Shown: positions 9,611 through 20,488 of the stretch, one piece after another
Numbering within the stretch: position 1 is the stretch's first letter
Layout of the letters: each line of letters starts with the position of its first letter
Source: Aliiroseovarius sp. S1339
GTDB taxonomy: Bacteria > Pseudomonadota > Alphaproteobacteria > Rhodobacterales > Rhodobacteraceae
Assembly (NCBI RefSeq): GCF_023195695.1
Contig: NZ_JALPQG010000001.1
Coordinates: forward strand, 124,001-188,000
Reading direction: 5' to 3'
Length of the DNA: 64,000 nucleotides
Program-made: the position numbers and the translations under genes
The notes under the pieces: model-generated
What the model was told of the DNA's origin: nothing
Database searches by the model: none
What the model saw: only the letters and a program-made list of their open reading frames with translations

Positions 9611-9642
9611 GAAAGCCCCGGATTAACGCCGGGGCTTTCTTC
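9611..9642 (+). terminator. Intrinsic terminator after typA
   Basis: AAAGCCCCGG and CCGGGGCTTT form a 10-bp stem with a 7-base loop followed by CTTCATTTT. It lies 20 bp past the typA stop codon. Confidence 0.88.
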
Positions 9643-9658
9643 ATTTTATATCAGCGGT

Positions 9659-9946
9659 TTATTCATCGGTCTCAACCACCAGCAAATCCCGCTCGGATGC
9701 ATTGCGCGCATGGCTTAACGCCTCTTGATACTCGGGCGAGTGATAGCATGTCTCAGCGGCCTCAACGCTTGGGAACTTCGCCACGACGTTGCGCGGACGG
9801 TCCTTGCCTTCCAGCTGAACATAGCGTCCGCCGCGGGCGATGAAATGTCCGCCATGTTTGGCAATGGCAGGGCCGGCGAGCTTAGCATATTTGCCGTAAG
9901 CCTCTTCATCTGTGACGGTCACATGAGCAATCCAAAGGGCGGGCAT
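9659..9946 (-). CDS. DUF1330 family protein
   Basis: This 95-residue protein of the DUF1330 dimeric ferredoxin-like fold has the expected order: LWIAHVTVTDEEAYGKYAK at the start, GGHFIARGGRYVQLEG in the middle and a FPSVEAAETCYHSPEYQ helix. It is cytoplasmic with no signal peptide. The function of the family is unknown; structures resemble antibiotic-biosynthesis monooxygenase-like folds. It lies downstream of alaS on the same strand, but a strong terminator stands between, so it is probably transcribed alone. Confidence 0.85.
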   Translation of the reverse strand: MPALWIAHVTVTDEEAYGKYAKLAGPAIAKHGGHFIARGGRYVQLEGKDRPRNVVAKFPSVEAAETCYHSPEYQEALSHARNASERDLLVVETDE

Positions 9947-9964
9947 ATTGTGTCTCCTGCATGA

Positions 9965-10004
9965 AAAAGGCCGCGTATGTCAGGTGACGATACGCGGCCG
10001 TTCA
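9965..10004 (-). terminator. Intrinsic terminator after alaS
   Basis: GGCCGCGTAT and ATACGCGGCC form a perfect 10-bp stem around an 11-base loop. On the minus strand the stem is followed by TTTTTC. It lies 20 bp past the alaS stop codon. Confidence 0.88.
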
Positions 10005-10024
10005 AAATTTGCAATGGGCGTTGG

Positions 10025-12670
10025 TCAACCGGCGATGACGGCCTCGGCCGCGGCCACGGCGGCGTCAGCTTTGGTGATGTCCTGACCTCCGCCCTGCGCC
10101 AGTTCCGGGCGACCTCCGCCACCCTTACCACCGAGTTCGGGGACAGCGGCCTTAACCAGGTCAAGAGCCGACACACGGTCGGTCATATCGGTCGTCACAC
10201 CAGCAGCAACAGCGACTTTTCCGTCGTTCTCCGAGATGATCAGAACCGCGCCAGAGCCAAGCGCATCCTTCTGCTCATTCACCAGCGTTTGCAGGTCTTT
10301 GCCTGCAACACCCGAGATGGTCATGGCAAGGAACTTCACGCCATTGATGTCCTTGGCTTCCGCCCCGGCCCCCGCGGCCTTTGCCAATTCGCGTTTCAAC
10401 GCCGAAATCTCGTTGTTCAGCGCCTTGCGTTCGTCCAGCATGGCCTTGACGCGGTCAACAACCTCGTCCGGTTTGGCTTTCAGCATGCCTTGCAATTCCG
10501 AGGCACGCGCGGCTTCATCTTCGATATAGGCGACAGCAGCCTTGCCCGTCAGCGCCTCGATCCGGCGAATGCCCGCCGCGCTGGCCCCTTCAGACAGGAT
10601 CACGCAAACGCCAATGTCGCCGGTCTGCTTCACATGGGTGCCGCCGCACAGCTCGATCGAATAGGTCTGGCCGTCGGTGCCTTTACCGGTCGGTGAATGT
10701 CCCATCGACACCACGCGGACCTCGTCGCCGTATTTCTCGCCAAACAGCGCCTGCGCCCCGATCTCGCGCGCATCATCCGGCGTCATGATCCGGGTTTCAA
10801 CCGGCGTGTTCTGGCGGATATAGGTGTTCACCTCACGCGAAATATTGCCCAATTCCTGCGCCGACACCGCGTTGTTATGGCTAAAATCAAACCGCAGCCT
10901 GTCGGGCGCGTTCAACGACCCGCGCTGCGCGACGTGATCGCCCAATTCGTTGCGCAACGCTTCGTGCAGCAAGTGCGTGGCCGAATGGTTGGCGCGGATT
11001 GCCGTGCGGCGCAGGTGATCCACCGCCAATTCAGCGCCCTGCCCTTTGGCAATCTCGCCCTCATCAACCTTGGCGAAGTGAATGAACACATCCGCCACCT
11101 TTTTCGTATCGGCGATACGGGCCGACCCGGTGTCGGTGCGGATCAGGCCGGTATCGCCCACTTGACCGCCCGCCTCGGCATAAAACGGCGTCTGGTTGAC
11201 CACGATTTGAACCTCGTCGCCCGACTTGGCACTGTCCACAACCGCACCGTCTGAGACAATTGCCAGCACCTGACCTTCGGCATGTTCGGCGTCATAGCCC
11301 AAGAACTCCGTCACGCCGTGCTGTTCTGCCAGATCAAACCAGATGGTGGCATCCGCCGCCTCACCCGATCCCGACCACGCGGCACGGGCCCGCGACTTTT
11401 GTTCTTCCATCGCCGAGTCAAATCCGGGCTGGTCCACGCCAAGCCCTTTTTCGCGCAACGCGTCCTGCGTCAGGTCCAGCGGGAACCCGTAGGTGTCATA
11501 AAGTTTGAACGCTGCCTCACCCGGCAGGTCCGCCCCGTCGGGAAGGCTCGACACTTCGTCGTCCAACAGCCTCAAGCCTCGATCGAGTGTTTTCTTGAAC
11601 CGGGTTTCTTCGTTCAATAGTGTTTCTTCGATCATCGACTGGGCACGCCCCAACTCGGGGTAAGCCTGCCCCATCTGCGCCACCAGTTCGGGCACAAGAC
11701 GATGCATGACAGGGTCTTGCGCCCCAAGAAGGTGGGCGTGGCGCATTGCACGGCGCATAATCCGACGTAGCACATAGCCCCGCCCTTCGTTCGACGGCAT
11801 CACCCCATCCGCCATCAGGAACGAGGTCGAGCGCAAATGATCCGCAATCACCCGGTGATGCACGTTTTGGTCGCCATAGGGGTCGACATTGGTCGCATGT
11901 GCCGAGGCTTCGATCAGCGCTTTGAACAGGTCGGTATCATAGTTGTCATGGCTACCTTGCAACAACGCACCAATCCGCTCCAACCCCATCCCGGTGTCGA
12001 TCGACTGCATGTCCAGCGCCTTCATCGAGCCGTCTTCGAACTGCTCGTTCTGCATGAAAACGATGTTCCAGATCTCGATGAAACGGTCGCCATCTTCCTC
12101 AGCGCTGCCCGGAGGGCCGCCCCAGATATGATCGCCGTGGTCATAGAAAATCTCGGTGCACGGACCGCAGGGGCCGGTCGGTCCCATCTGCCAGAAATTG
12201 TCCGCCGTATCGATCCGGATGATCCGATCTTCGGGCACACCGACCTTTTTCCAGATCTCGAATGCCTCGTCATCGGTGTGATAGATGGTAGTGAGAAGGC
12301 GCTTGGGATCAACCCCAAATTCCTTGGTGATCAGGTTCCACGCAAAGGGGATTGCTTCATCTTTGAAATAATCGCCGAAACTGAAGTTTCCGAGCATTTC
12401 GAAGAAGGTGTGGTGGCGTGCTGTATAGCCGACATTGTCAAGATCGTTGTGCTTGCCGCCCGCCCGCACACATTTTTGCGCCGTCGTCGCGCGGGTATAG
12501 TCGCGTGTCTCGATACCTGTAAACAGGTTCTTAAACTGCACCATGCCCGAATTGACGAACATAAGCGTCGGGTCATTGCGCGGCACCAGCGGCGAGCTGT
12601 CGACCACTTCGTGCCCGCTATCTTCGAAATACTTCAGGAAGGTCGAGCGGATATCGTTAAGGCTGGCCAT
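10025..12670 (-). CDS. alaS: Alanyl-tRNA synthetase
   Basis: The 881-residue enzyme charges tRNA-Ala. Visible parts are the class II catalytic core (FEDSGHEVV and [15 protein letters not shown] near the N-terminus, then TGMGLERI), the tRNA-recognition region, the editing domain with the zinc ligands HSATHLLH and ELCGGTH, a coiled linker around residues 730-760, and the C-terminal C-Ala domain ending in [13 protein letters not shown]. The length is typical. It is the last gene before a strong terminator and is separated from recA by the recA terminator, so it is transcribed alone. Confidence 0.98.
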   Translation of the reverse strand: MASLNDIRSTFLKYFEDSGHEVVDSSPLVPRNDPTLMFVNSGMVQFKNLFTGIETRDYTRATTAQKCVRAGGKHNDLDNVGYTARHHTFFEMLGNFSFGDYFKDEAIPFAWNLITKEFGVDPKRLLTTIYHTDDEAFEIWKKVGVPEDRIIRIDTADNFWQMGPTGPCGPCTEIFYDHGDHIWGGPPGSAEEDGDRFIEIWNIVFMQNEQFEDGSMKALDMQSIDTGMGLERIGALLQGSHDNYDTDLFKALIEASAHATNVDPYGDQNVHHRVIADHLRSTSFLMADGVMPSNEGRGYVLRRIMRRAMRHAHLLGAQDPVMHRLVPELVAQMGQAYPELGRAQSMIEETLLNEETRFKKTLDRGLRLLDDEVSSLPDGADLPGEAAFKLYDTYGFPLDLTQDALREKGLGVDQPGFDSAMEEQKSRARAAWSGSGEAADATIWFDLAEQHGVTEFLGYDAEHAEGQVLAIVSDGAVVDSAKSGDEVQIVVNQTPFYAEAGGQVGDTGLIRTDTGSARIADTKKVADVFIHFAKVDEGEIAKGQGAELAVDHLRRTAIRANHSATHLLHEALRNELGDHVAQRGSLNAPDRLRFDFSHNNAVSAQELGNISREVNTYIRQNTPVETRIMTPDDAREIGAQALFGEKYGDEVRVVSMGHSPTGKGTDGQTYSIELCGGTHVKQTGDIGVCVILSEGASAAGIRRIEALTGKAAVAYIEDEAARASELQGMLKAKPDEVVDRVKAMLDERKALNNEISALKRELAKAAGAGAEAKDINGVKFLAMTISGVAGKDLQTLVNEQKDALGSGAVLIISENDGKVAVAAGVTTDMTDRVSALDLVKAAVPELGGKGGGGRPELAQGGGQDITKADAAVAAAEAVIAG

Positions 12671-12743
12671 GATATATAGTCTCTGAAAGGGCGTTCACAT
12701 CCGTTTACCTTTGCCAGCCCCCCCTGTCCACAGGCTGGCGGCG

Positions 12744-12776
12744 CAAAAAGAAAAGGCCGGACAATGCCCGGCCTTC
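12744..12776 (-). terminator. Intrinsic terminator after recA
   Basis: AAGGCCGG and CCGGCCTT pair around a short loop; on the minus strand the stem is followed by TTCTTTTT. It lies 20 bp past the recA stop codon. Confidence 0.88.
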
Positions 12777-12795
12777 TATACGTCTGTTGTTTGGG

Positions 12796-13884
12796 TCAGG
12801 CTTCCAGCAGCCCGTCATCATCGGCATCTTTTTCGCCCGCTGGCTTGCCCTGAGGCATGTCAAAATCCAACCCATGGGCGGCACGAATCTTATCTTCGAT
12901 TTCTAATGCCGTGCGGCTGTTTTCGCGCAGATATGTCTTTGCGTTTTCACGCCCCTGCCCGATCCGTTCGTCCCCATAGCTGAACCAAGAGCCCGACTTT
13001 TCGACCACGCCGGCCTTGACACCAAGGTCCAACAGCTCGCCCATTTTGGAAATGCCTTCACCATACATGATGTCGAACTCGACCTGTTTGAACGGCGGGG
13101 CGACCTTGTTCTTCACGACCTTCACGCGGGTGGCGTTGCCCACCACCTCGTCGCGGTCCTTGATCGCGCCGATGCGGCGGATATCCAGGCGCACCGAGCT
13201 GTAGAACTTCAAAGCGTTTCCGCCCGATGTGGTTTCAGGGCTACCGAACATAACGCCGATTTTCATTCGGATCTGGTTGATGAAGATCACCATGCAATTC
13301 GAACGAGAGATCGAGCCGGTCAGCTTGCGCATCGCCTGGCTCATCAAACGAGCCTGCACGCCGACGCTGCTGTCGCCCATTTCGCCTTCCAGCTCTGATC
13401 GCGGGGTCAGTGCAGCGACCGAGTCGACGACAACCATGTTCACAGCCCCCGACCGCACCAAGGTGTCCACGATTTCCAACGCCTGTTCGCCGGTGTCAGG
13501 CTGGCTGATCAGCAGTTCTTCCAGATCAACGCCCAATTTCCGCGCGTAGAGGGGGTCAAGCGCATGCTCAGCATCCACGAACGCGCAAACACCACCCTTT
13601 TTCTGTTCTTCGGCAACGCAGTGAAGCGTCAAGGTGGTTTTGCCTGAACTTTCCGGGCCATAGACCTCAATGATACGACCTTTGGGCAGGCCGCCAATTC
13701 CCAGCGCGATATCCAGACCAAGCGACCCGGTCGACGTCGATTCAATCTCAGCTACGGGGTTATCGCCACCCAGTTTCATGATCGACCCTTTGCCAAACTG
13801 CCGTTCGATCTGCGCCAATGCGCTGTCGAGCGCCTTTTGTTTGTCACCGTCACGTTTCATGTCGAAGATATCCGCCGTTGCCAT
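12796..13884 (-). CDS. recA: Recombinase RecA
   Basis: The 362-residue protein is a full RecA: Walker [10 protein letters not shown] (near residue 75), the Walker B strand [14 protein letters not shown]-binding loops L1 and L2 (the latter around [20 protein letters not shown], read by eye) and an acidic C-terminus. It polymerises on single-stranded DNA, drives strand exchange and triggers LexA self-cleavage. The gene is controlled by a consensus LexA box and promoter just upstream. It is followed by its own terminator. Confidence 0.99.
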   Translation of the reverse strand: MATADIFDMKRDGDKQKALDSALAQIERQFGKGSIMKLGGDNPVAEIESTSTGSLGLDIALGIGGLPKGRIIEVYGPESSGKTTLTLHCVAEEQKKGGVCAFVDAEHALDPLYARKLGVDLEELLISQPDTGEQALEIVDTLVRSGAVNMVVVDSVAALTPRSELEGEMGDSSVGVQARLMSQAMRKLTGSISRSNCMVIFINQIRMKIGVMFGSPETTSGGNALKFYSSVRLDIRRIGAIKDRDEVVGNATRVKVVKNKVAPPFKQVEFDIMYGEGISKMGELLDLGVKAGVVEKSGSWFSYGDERIGQGRENAKTYLRENSRTALEIEDKIRAAHGLDFDMPQGKPAGEKDADDDGLLEA

Positions 13885-13935
13885 TTCTTATCATCCCTTA
13901 TTTCACACCCGCGAGCGGGCAGCAATCATGGTCAT

Positions 13936-13950
13936 GTTCTGCTCTTGTTC
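13936..13950. promoter_or_regulatory. LexA (SOS) box of recA
   Basis: GTTC-TGCTCTT-GTTC is an exact match to the alphaproteobacterial LexA operator GTTC-N7-GTTC. It lies 52 bp before the recA start codon and just downstream of the predicted -10 element, where bound LexA would block initiation. Confidence 0.92.
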
Positions 13951-13959
13951 TCTTTTTCG

Positions 13960-13987
13960 TTATGAGCACAAAATAAGAACATTTCAA
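13960..13987 (-). promoter_or_regulatory. Candidate recA promoter
   Basis: On the minus strand TTGAAA (-35) and TCATAA (-10) are 16 bases apart, and the LexA box begins 9 bases downstream of the -10. The arrangement supports a LexA-repressed sigma-70 promoter. Confidence 0.55.
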
Positions 13988-14089
13988 GTCATGTTTTCAA
14001 TATTGATATTGCGGCAGAATGGTAACTGAAGGGTTAACGGTAATTAATAACCGGAAATTATGGGGAAATCCCGACCCAGAAGCCCGTGG

Positions 14090-16699
14090 TCAATGAAACT
14101 GCCGCTGCACCGTCGCGGTAAGATCTGTCAACGAAAACGGCTTGGGCAAGAATACCGAATTCGGGATGCGGGCTTGATGTTCAGAGACCGAATCCTCTGC
14201 ATAGCCCGAAACGAAGACAACCTTGACGCCCGGCCGATCCTCCAACGCTTTGGCGACCCAAGTGGGGCCGTCCATGCCAGGCATGATCACGTCTGTTACA
14301 AAAACATCGACAGACAGCGACGTATCTTCCAGGGTTTTCAAGGCCTCTTCCGCGTTTTCAGCCTCCAACACAGTATAGCCGCGCATACGCAAGGCACGCG
14401 ACGCAAAGGCACGAACGGGGGCTTCGTCCTCGACCAGCAAGACAATTCCGTCATCGTTACCGTCTAAGTCGTGGGTTGGTATTGGCACCGGATCAGATGG
14501 CGTTGTATGTAGCGTTGCACCATCTTTCGCGCCCGGCGGCCCCGCGTTAGCGATGTCTGGCGTTGGTGCGGATGGGCCTCTTACCGTCACGGTCGCACCA
14601 TCCAACATCAGTTGGTCATCCGTGCCCAAAGCGTCCAAAGTCGATTGAATATGAGCCGCCATTTGGTCATCTGGCAGAGCATCAGCGGGCAACGTGTGCT
14701 TCTCGGTGCCATCTGTCAAATTGGTCATCATATCCCCGTTGTGCCGCGGCGAGGCAGATGAAATCCCGGCCAAATCGCTGATCTCAGCTATATCAGCTAC
14801 ATCAGGGTCAGCGCCCTGACAGGCCGGGAAATACAGGGAGAAAGTCGAACCGGTGCCGGGAATGGAATCCACAAAGATGAAGCCGCCCATCTGCTTCACG
14901 ATACCGTAAGCCATGGACAACCCAAGCCCTGTGCCTTTCCCCGCGCCTTTGGTTGTAAAGAACGGCTCAAAGATTTTGGTGATCTTTTCTGACGCGATCC
15001 CGGTACCCTGGTCAATCACCCTGATCGTGACATAGTCCCCCGCAGGCACCGTCGCGCGGTCGCGATGCAAGGCCTGTTCGATGCTGACATTTCGGGTTTC
15101 TACCCGGATCTGGCCGCCCTGTTCCATGGCATCACGTGCATTGACGACCAGATTCATGATAACCTGATCCAACTGACGGCGATCCGCGCGGATGGGTTTC
15201 AGATCGCGATCGTGATCCAGATCCAGTGACACAGTCTCTCCGACCAATCGATTAAGAAGGTGGGTTAAGTCGGATAGCGATTCCGTCAATACCAGCTTTT
15301 CAGGGCACAGTGTCTGTTTGCGCGAAAACGCCAGTAGCTGGCGCACGAGCGCCGCCGCCCGATTCGAGTTCTGATGAATCTGGGACAAATCAGAGTATTC
15401 TGGATCTTTTTCATCGCGACCAAGCAACAGCAGGTCGCAATGGCCCGAAATAGCGGTCAGCAAATTATTGAAATCATGGGCCACGCCGCCTGCGAGTTGA
15501 CCAATCGCTTCCATTTTTTGGCTTTGAACGAACTGTGCCTCAAGTGTCTTAAGCTCGGTCGCGTCTTGCAGAACAGCGACCAGCGCCTGCCCGGTCTCAT
15601 CCGCGACCTGCCCCAGTGAAATTTGCAAGAACACATCTTCTTCGGGTTTTACGGCGCGCACAACTTCTGCCCGACCCAGATGGCGACCGACATGAGCTTC
15701 ACGCAACCATTCCGAAACCGGACGACCCAGACCTTCGACCTGATCGGCAAGCAGAGAGCCAATGGCATTTTCATCGCCCAGCAATGACCGCGCGCGCCGG
15801 TTGGCCATGGTGATCGCGCCCGTCGTATCCAATTTGATCAGCGGCACGGGCAGCCGGTCGATGAACGCCCACTCCTCGCTTGTGATGACGGGTCCGGACG
15901 GCGGCGGCAGCAAGTAGATTTCACGCCGCCCTGCGCTGATTTCAAGGTCGCAGATAAAGGCGGGAACAGGGCCACCCTTTGCGGACACTTGCGCCACGGC
16001 ACCGGCTTGTACTGGCAGGTCGGTGAAGACGCGATCCAATGTTGTTTCGCGCCCCCCCAAAAGGCGGCGCGCGGCTTCATTCATGAACAGGATAGTGCCG
16101 GTCTTCGACACTGTCATCATCGGCAGGCTGATATGTTCGCCAGTTCGCCCACCCTGCCCGCGTTCACCAAAATCTTCCAGCCGCCAGAGATACCCGCCGT
16201 CACCTACAACGTGCACTGACAGGCGCACATGTCCGCGCCGCAACACCACGTCTTCACGCGCCGCGCCCCTGGCCTGGGCCTTGTTTTGCAGTCGAAAAAG
16301 CACCGAGGCCGGCGCGGCAAACATATCCTTCACTGCACTTGCCAGAGGTGCGCCCGTTTGATCGCCGAATTCCGCAACTGCAGCGGCGTTCTGATACCGG
16401 ATCATCCCATCCGCATCTGTCGCAAACGAGACCGCCGCATCCTTGCCGACAAACCGTTGCACGGTGTGGAACAGCGCTTTCTGCTGGCGACGATGATGCA
16501 TCGACAAGACGCTTACGGTTAACGCAAGTGACAGGAAGGTCAGCCCGATCAGCAAGAGGACCAGCCCGGGCACCGGGAACCCGACAAACCAGGCCGAGCC
16601 AACAAACAGCGCAGCCAAGGCCAGCAGATATCCGATCCGTTGTGACATCCGTATGGCGATATCGGTCAATGGGTTCGGCAACAGTTCGGCTTGCGACAC
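14090..16699 (-). CDS. cckA: Hybrid histidine kinase CckA (cell-cycle phosphorelay)
   Basis: The 869-residue hybrid kinase has two membrane helices (about 22-64), PAS-like sensor segments (about 85-170, 190-260 and 280-380), a dimerisation/phosphoacceptor helix with GGVAHDFNNLLTAI (His408), an ATPase domain with NLVVNARDAM, GTGIA and GTGLGLSM boxes (500-625), and a C-terminal receiver with phospho-Asp803 in FVTDVIMPGMDG. The HDFNN H-box and domain order are those of CckA, which feeds ChpT and CtrA; in Rhodobacterales the relay controls motility, gene transfer and quorum-linked traits rather than viability. The roughly 120-residue low-complexity linker between ATPase and receiver (630-750) is long. 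A CtrA-type box lies 49 bp upstream of the start codon. Confidence 0.9.
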   Translation of the reverse strand: MSQAELLPNPLTDIAIRMSQRIGYLLALAALFVGSAWFVGFPVPGLVLLLIGLTFLSLALTVSVLSMHHRRQQKALFHTVQRFVGKDAAVSFATDADGMIRYQNAAAVAEFGDQTGAPLASAVKDMFAAPASVLFRLQNKAQARGAAREDVVLRRGHVRLSVHVVGDGGYLWRLEDFGERGQGGRTGEHISLPMMTVSKTGTILFMNEAARRLLGGRETTLDRVFTDLPVQAGAVAQVSAKGGPVPAFICDLEISAGRREIYLLPPPSGPVITSEEWAFIDRLPVPLIKLDTTGAITMANRRARSLLGDENAIGSLLADQVEGLGRPVSEWLREAHVGRHLGRAEVVRAVKPEEDVFLQISLGQVADETGQALVAVLQDATELKTLEAQFVQSQKMEAIGQLAGGVAHDFNNLLTAISGHCDLLLLGRDEKDPEYSDLSQIHQNSNRAAALVRQLLAFSRKQTLCPEKLVLTESLSDLTHLLNRLVGETVSLDLDHDRDLKPIRADRRQLDQVIMNLVVNARDAMEQGGQIRVETRNVSIEQALHRDRATVPAGDYVTIRVIDQGTGIASEKITKIFEPFFTTKGAGKGTGLGLSMAYGIVKQMGGFIFVDSIPGTGSTFSLYFPACQGADPDVADIAEISDLAGISSASPRHNGDMMTNLTDGTEKHTLPADALPDDQMAAHIQSTLDALGTDDQLMLDGATVTVRGPSAPTPDIANAGPPGAKDGATLHTTPSDPVPIPTHDLDGNDDGIVLLVEDEAPVRAFASRALRMRGYTVLEAENAEEALKTLEDTSLSVDVFVTDVIMPGMDGPTWVAKALEDRPGVKVVFVSGYAEDSVSEHQARIPNSVFLPKPFSLTDLTATVQRQFH

Positions 16700-16747
16700 A
16701 GGGATCCCCTTTTACAGAATCGGCACCCTTTTATTGCAGTCACTGGG

Positions 16748-16763
16748 TTAAGCGCCGATTAAC
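16748..16763. promoter_or_regulatory. Candidate CtrA-binding site upstream of cckA
   Basis: TTAA-GCGCCGA-TTAAC fits the CtrA consensus TTAA-N7-TTAA(C) exactly. It sits 49 bp before the cckA start codon and 40 bp past the rsmB stop codon, in a gap of only 104 bp. Binding is inferred. Confidence 0.6.
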
Positions 16764-16803
16764 GGGGATAAGGTTAGCAACCTTAGATTGTTTTTGCCAA
16801 GTC

Positions 16804-17964
16804 TTACATTCTTTTTAATCGTGCGACATAGAATCCATCGCCACCATCCAACGGTGAAAAACTGTGATCATAGTCACACGCGTAGTCGGTATTTTCGGGT
16901 AAGAAATCATCGACTTGAGCACGGTTTTCGGCGGTCAAAACCGAACAGGTTGCATAGGCGATTTCCCCAGCGGACGTGGCCATGGTCGGAAGCTGTGACA
17001 GCACCTCTTTTTGTGTGGCGAGAAGTGCGGCGAGTCGTTCTGGCGTCATCAACCACTTGCCTTGCGGTGCGCGGCGCCAAGACCCACTGCCCGAACAGGG
17101 CGCATCGGCAAAGACCAAGTCGAACTGCCCCATCTCGGCCAAGGTGTCAGGTGTTGCGATTTGGATATGGCACCCAGCCCGCTCTGCACGCGCGGGGATG
17201 TCCTTCATGCGGGCGGGCGCGATATCATGGGCCACGACGTTTGCCCCCAGCGCGGCCATTGCCAACGCTTTGCCACCACCGCCTGCGCAATAGTCAAGAA
17301 CCCGCATGCCCGGCGTGATCTCCAGTGCCTCAACCACTGCCTGCGATGCGGCGTCCTGAAGCTCCACAAACCCTTTAAGAAAGGCTTGTGATCCGTTGAT
17401 CTTGCGGGGGTTTTCCATGACCTCTAGTGCCGTGGCGGCCAAAGAATGCGGGCGGGTTGCAATCCCATCGGACGCCAAGGCGGATTGTGCTTCCCCGACT
17501 GTCGCGCGTGCGGTGTTGACCCGCAGAAAAACGGGGGCGCGGTGACGAAGGGCCGCCAATACATCGTCAGCGTTTGCGCCGAGGCTTTCGTCGAAAAGCG
17601 GCAGCAACCAATCGGGACAATCCAGGCGCTGTGCGCGGGTTGGTGCCGCGCTGGGTTGACGTTCATCTTCTGTTAAAATGTCGGGCGCGTGGCCTTCTCC
17701 GGTAAACAGTATGTCAGGATCAATGCCCTGCCCACGTAACAGGCCGATCATGATCGCGCGCCCGTTTTCACCGCCGCCCAGAGCGGCTGAGGATCTAAGC
17801 CGCCTTAGCGCGTCGAATACGTGGTCACGAATGGCCGCCCGGTCTTTGGACCCGGCAAATCGGTGGCTGCGTCCCCAACCTGTCAACACTTGCTCAGCCG
17901 GGGTGCCGGACAGATAGGGGTCAAGGATCTCGATCGCTGCGGCGATGCGGGCGCCGGGCGTCAC
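16804..17964 (-). CDS. rsmB: RsmB/NOP family RNA (cytosine-C5) methyltransferase
   Basis: The 386-residue protein has an N-terminal NusB-like region, then a SAM-binding fold with RVLDYCAGGGGKALAMA (near residue 228), motif IV DAPCSGSGSWRR and motif VI YATCSVL. The cysteines in motifs IV and VI are the release and nucleophile residues of RNA m5C methyltransferases. The family member RsmB modifies C967 of 16S rRNA; this copy is shorter and more divergent than the enterobacterial enzyme, so the exact target is inferred. The start codon is GTG. It follows guaB by 48 bp on the same strand. Confidence 0.8.
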   Translation of the reverse strand: MTPGARIAAAIEILDPYLSGTPAEQVLTGWGRSHRFAGSKDRAAIRDHVFDALRRLRSSAALGGGENGRAIMIGLLRGQGIDPDILFTGEGHAPDILTEDERQPSAAPTRAQRLDCPDWLLPLFDESLGANADDVLAALRHRAPVFLRVNTARATVGEAQSALASDGIATRPHSLAATALEVMENPRKINGSQAFLKGFVELQDAASQAVVEALEITPGMRVLDYCAGGGGKALAMAALGANVVAHDIAPARMKDIPARAERAGCHIQIATPDTLAEMGQFDLVFADAPCSGSGSWRRAPQGKWLMTPERLAALLATQKEVLSQLPTMATSAGEIAYATCSVLTAENRAQVDDFLPENTDYACDYDHSFSPLDGGDGFYVARLKRM

Positions 17965-18012
17965 TGCCCGACTCCTCCGGCATTAGATTCACCCGCTAAC
18001 CACATGTTTTAC

Positions 18013-19497
<1,485 letters not shown>

Positions 19498-19663
19498 CTA
19501 TCTCACGCTCTGGGTGTTTTGAAAAGGGCCAAGCGGGACATTTCTGCGAATTGGAGGAAATTGTGCGGCGGTCCTTCACGCACGCCGTGTTTGACAAAAC
19601 CCATGCGGCGCGGAAAGCTTCCGCTGCGCGCCATTGGCGCAGTTGAACTGGGGGATGATAAAA

Positions 19664-20482
19664 ATGAGCGACCAGAACCGAGGCGCGGCATTCCGTGCCC
19701 TGCACCAAAAGGGCAACCCATTCATTCTGGCCAACGCCTGGGATATTGGCAGCGCGAAGATGCTGGCAGGGCTTGGTGCACAGGCCATTGGCACCTCATC
19801 TGCCGCGCATGCCTTTACGTTGGGTCGCCCCGACATGGGCCATATCAGCCGGGACGAAGCGCTGGCCCATGCACAAGATCTGGTCGCGGCAGTGGGCGTT
19901 CCAATATCGGGTGATTTTGAAAACGGCTTTGGCGATGATCCAGATACCTGCGCCGAAACGGTGCGCTTGTCGTATGAGGCCGGACTTGCTGGGATTTCGA
20001 TCGAAGACACCGCATTGCCTGCCGCGACACCTTATGACCGCGCATTGGCGATCGAGCGCATCATGGCCGCCACAGCCTCGGCGCGCGCCCTGCCCGGAGA
20101 TTTCGTGCTGGTGGCACGCGCAGATGGGGTGATGAACGCGCAGTATGATCTTGAGGAGGCCTTGGCTCGGATCGCGGGCTATGAGGCTGCGGGCGCGGAT
20201 TGCGTCTATGTGCCCATGCCCGGCAGTTTGGCCGATCAGGCGCGGCTTTGTGCGGCGACCAATCTTCCCGTGAATGCCCTTGCGGCTGGCCCCTTGTCAA
20301 AGGTCAGCCGCGCTGAATTTGCGCAGGCGGGGGTGGCGCGCATCTCGCTTGGATCTGCGCTTGCGCGTGTCACCCATTGCGTGATCCGCGATGCGTCCGA
20401 GGCGATGTTTGGGGGAGGTGATTTTACAATGATGGGCACCGGCATGCCCGGCAGCGCGGTCGACGCGCTTCTTGAGGAATGA
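19664..20482 (+). CDS. Isocitrate lyase/PEP mutase family protein
   Basis: The 272-residue single TIM-barrel protein belongs to the ICL/PEPM superfamily. Markers are FILANAWDIGSAKML at the N-terminus, the metal-binding GDFENGFGDDP loop (around residue 88), EDTALP, and LVARADG. It lacks the KKCGH-type signature of true isocitrate lyase. Relatives act on methylisocitrate, oxaloacetate or phosphonates; the substrate here is unknown. The ATG at 19664 is preferred over in-frame upstream TTG codons because GGGGGA lies 8 bases before it. It converges with the flavin monooxygenase gene, with 6 bp between the stop codons. Confidence 0.85.
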   Translation: MSDQNRGAAFRALHQKGNPFILANAWDIGSAKMLAGLGAQAIGTSSAAHAFTLGRPDMGHISRDEALAHAQDLVAAVGVPISGDFENGFGDDPDTCAETVRLSYEAGLAGISIEDTALPAATPYDRALAIERIMAATASARALPGDFVLVARADGVMNAQYDLEEALARIAGYEAAGADCVYVPMPGSLADQARLCAATNLPVNALAAGPLSKVSRAEFAQAGVARISLGSALARVTHCVIRDASEAMFGGGDFTMMGTGMPGSAVDALLEE

Positions 20483-20488
20483 TACCGC

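Noticed and set aside
14034-14047. TTAA-N6-TTAA in the cckA-recA gap as a second CtrA site
   Set aside because: The spacer is 6 instead of 7 bases and it lies between the cckA stop codon and the recA promoter, so support is too weak.
19634-19664. TTG start codon ten codons upstream for the ICL/PEPM family gene
   Set aside because: No ribosome binding site precedes the TTG, while GGGGGA is well placed before the ATG at 19664.
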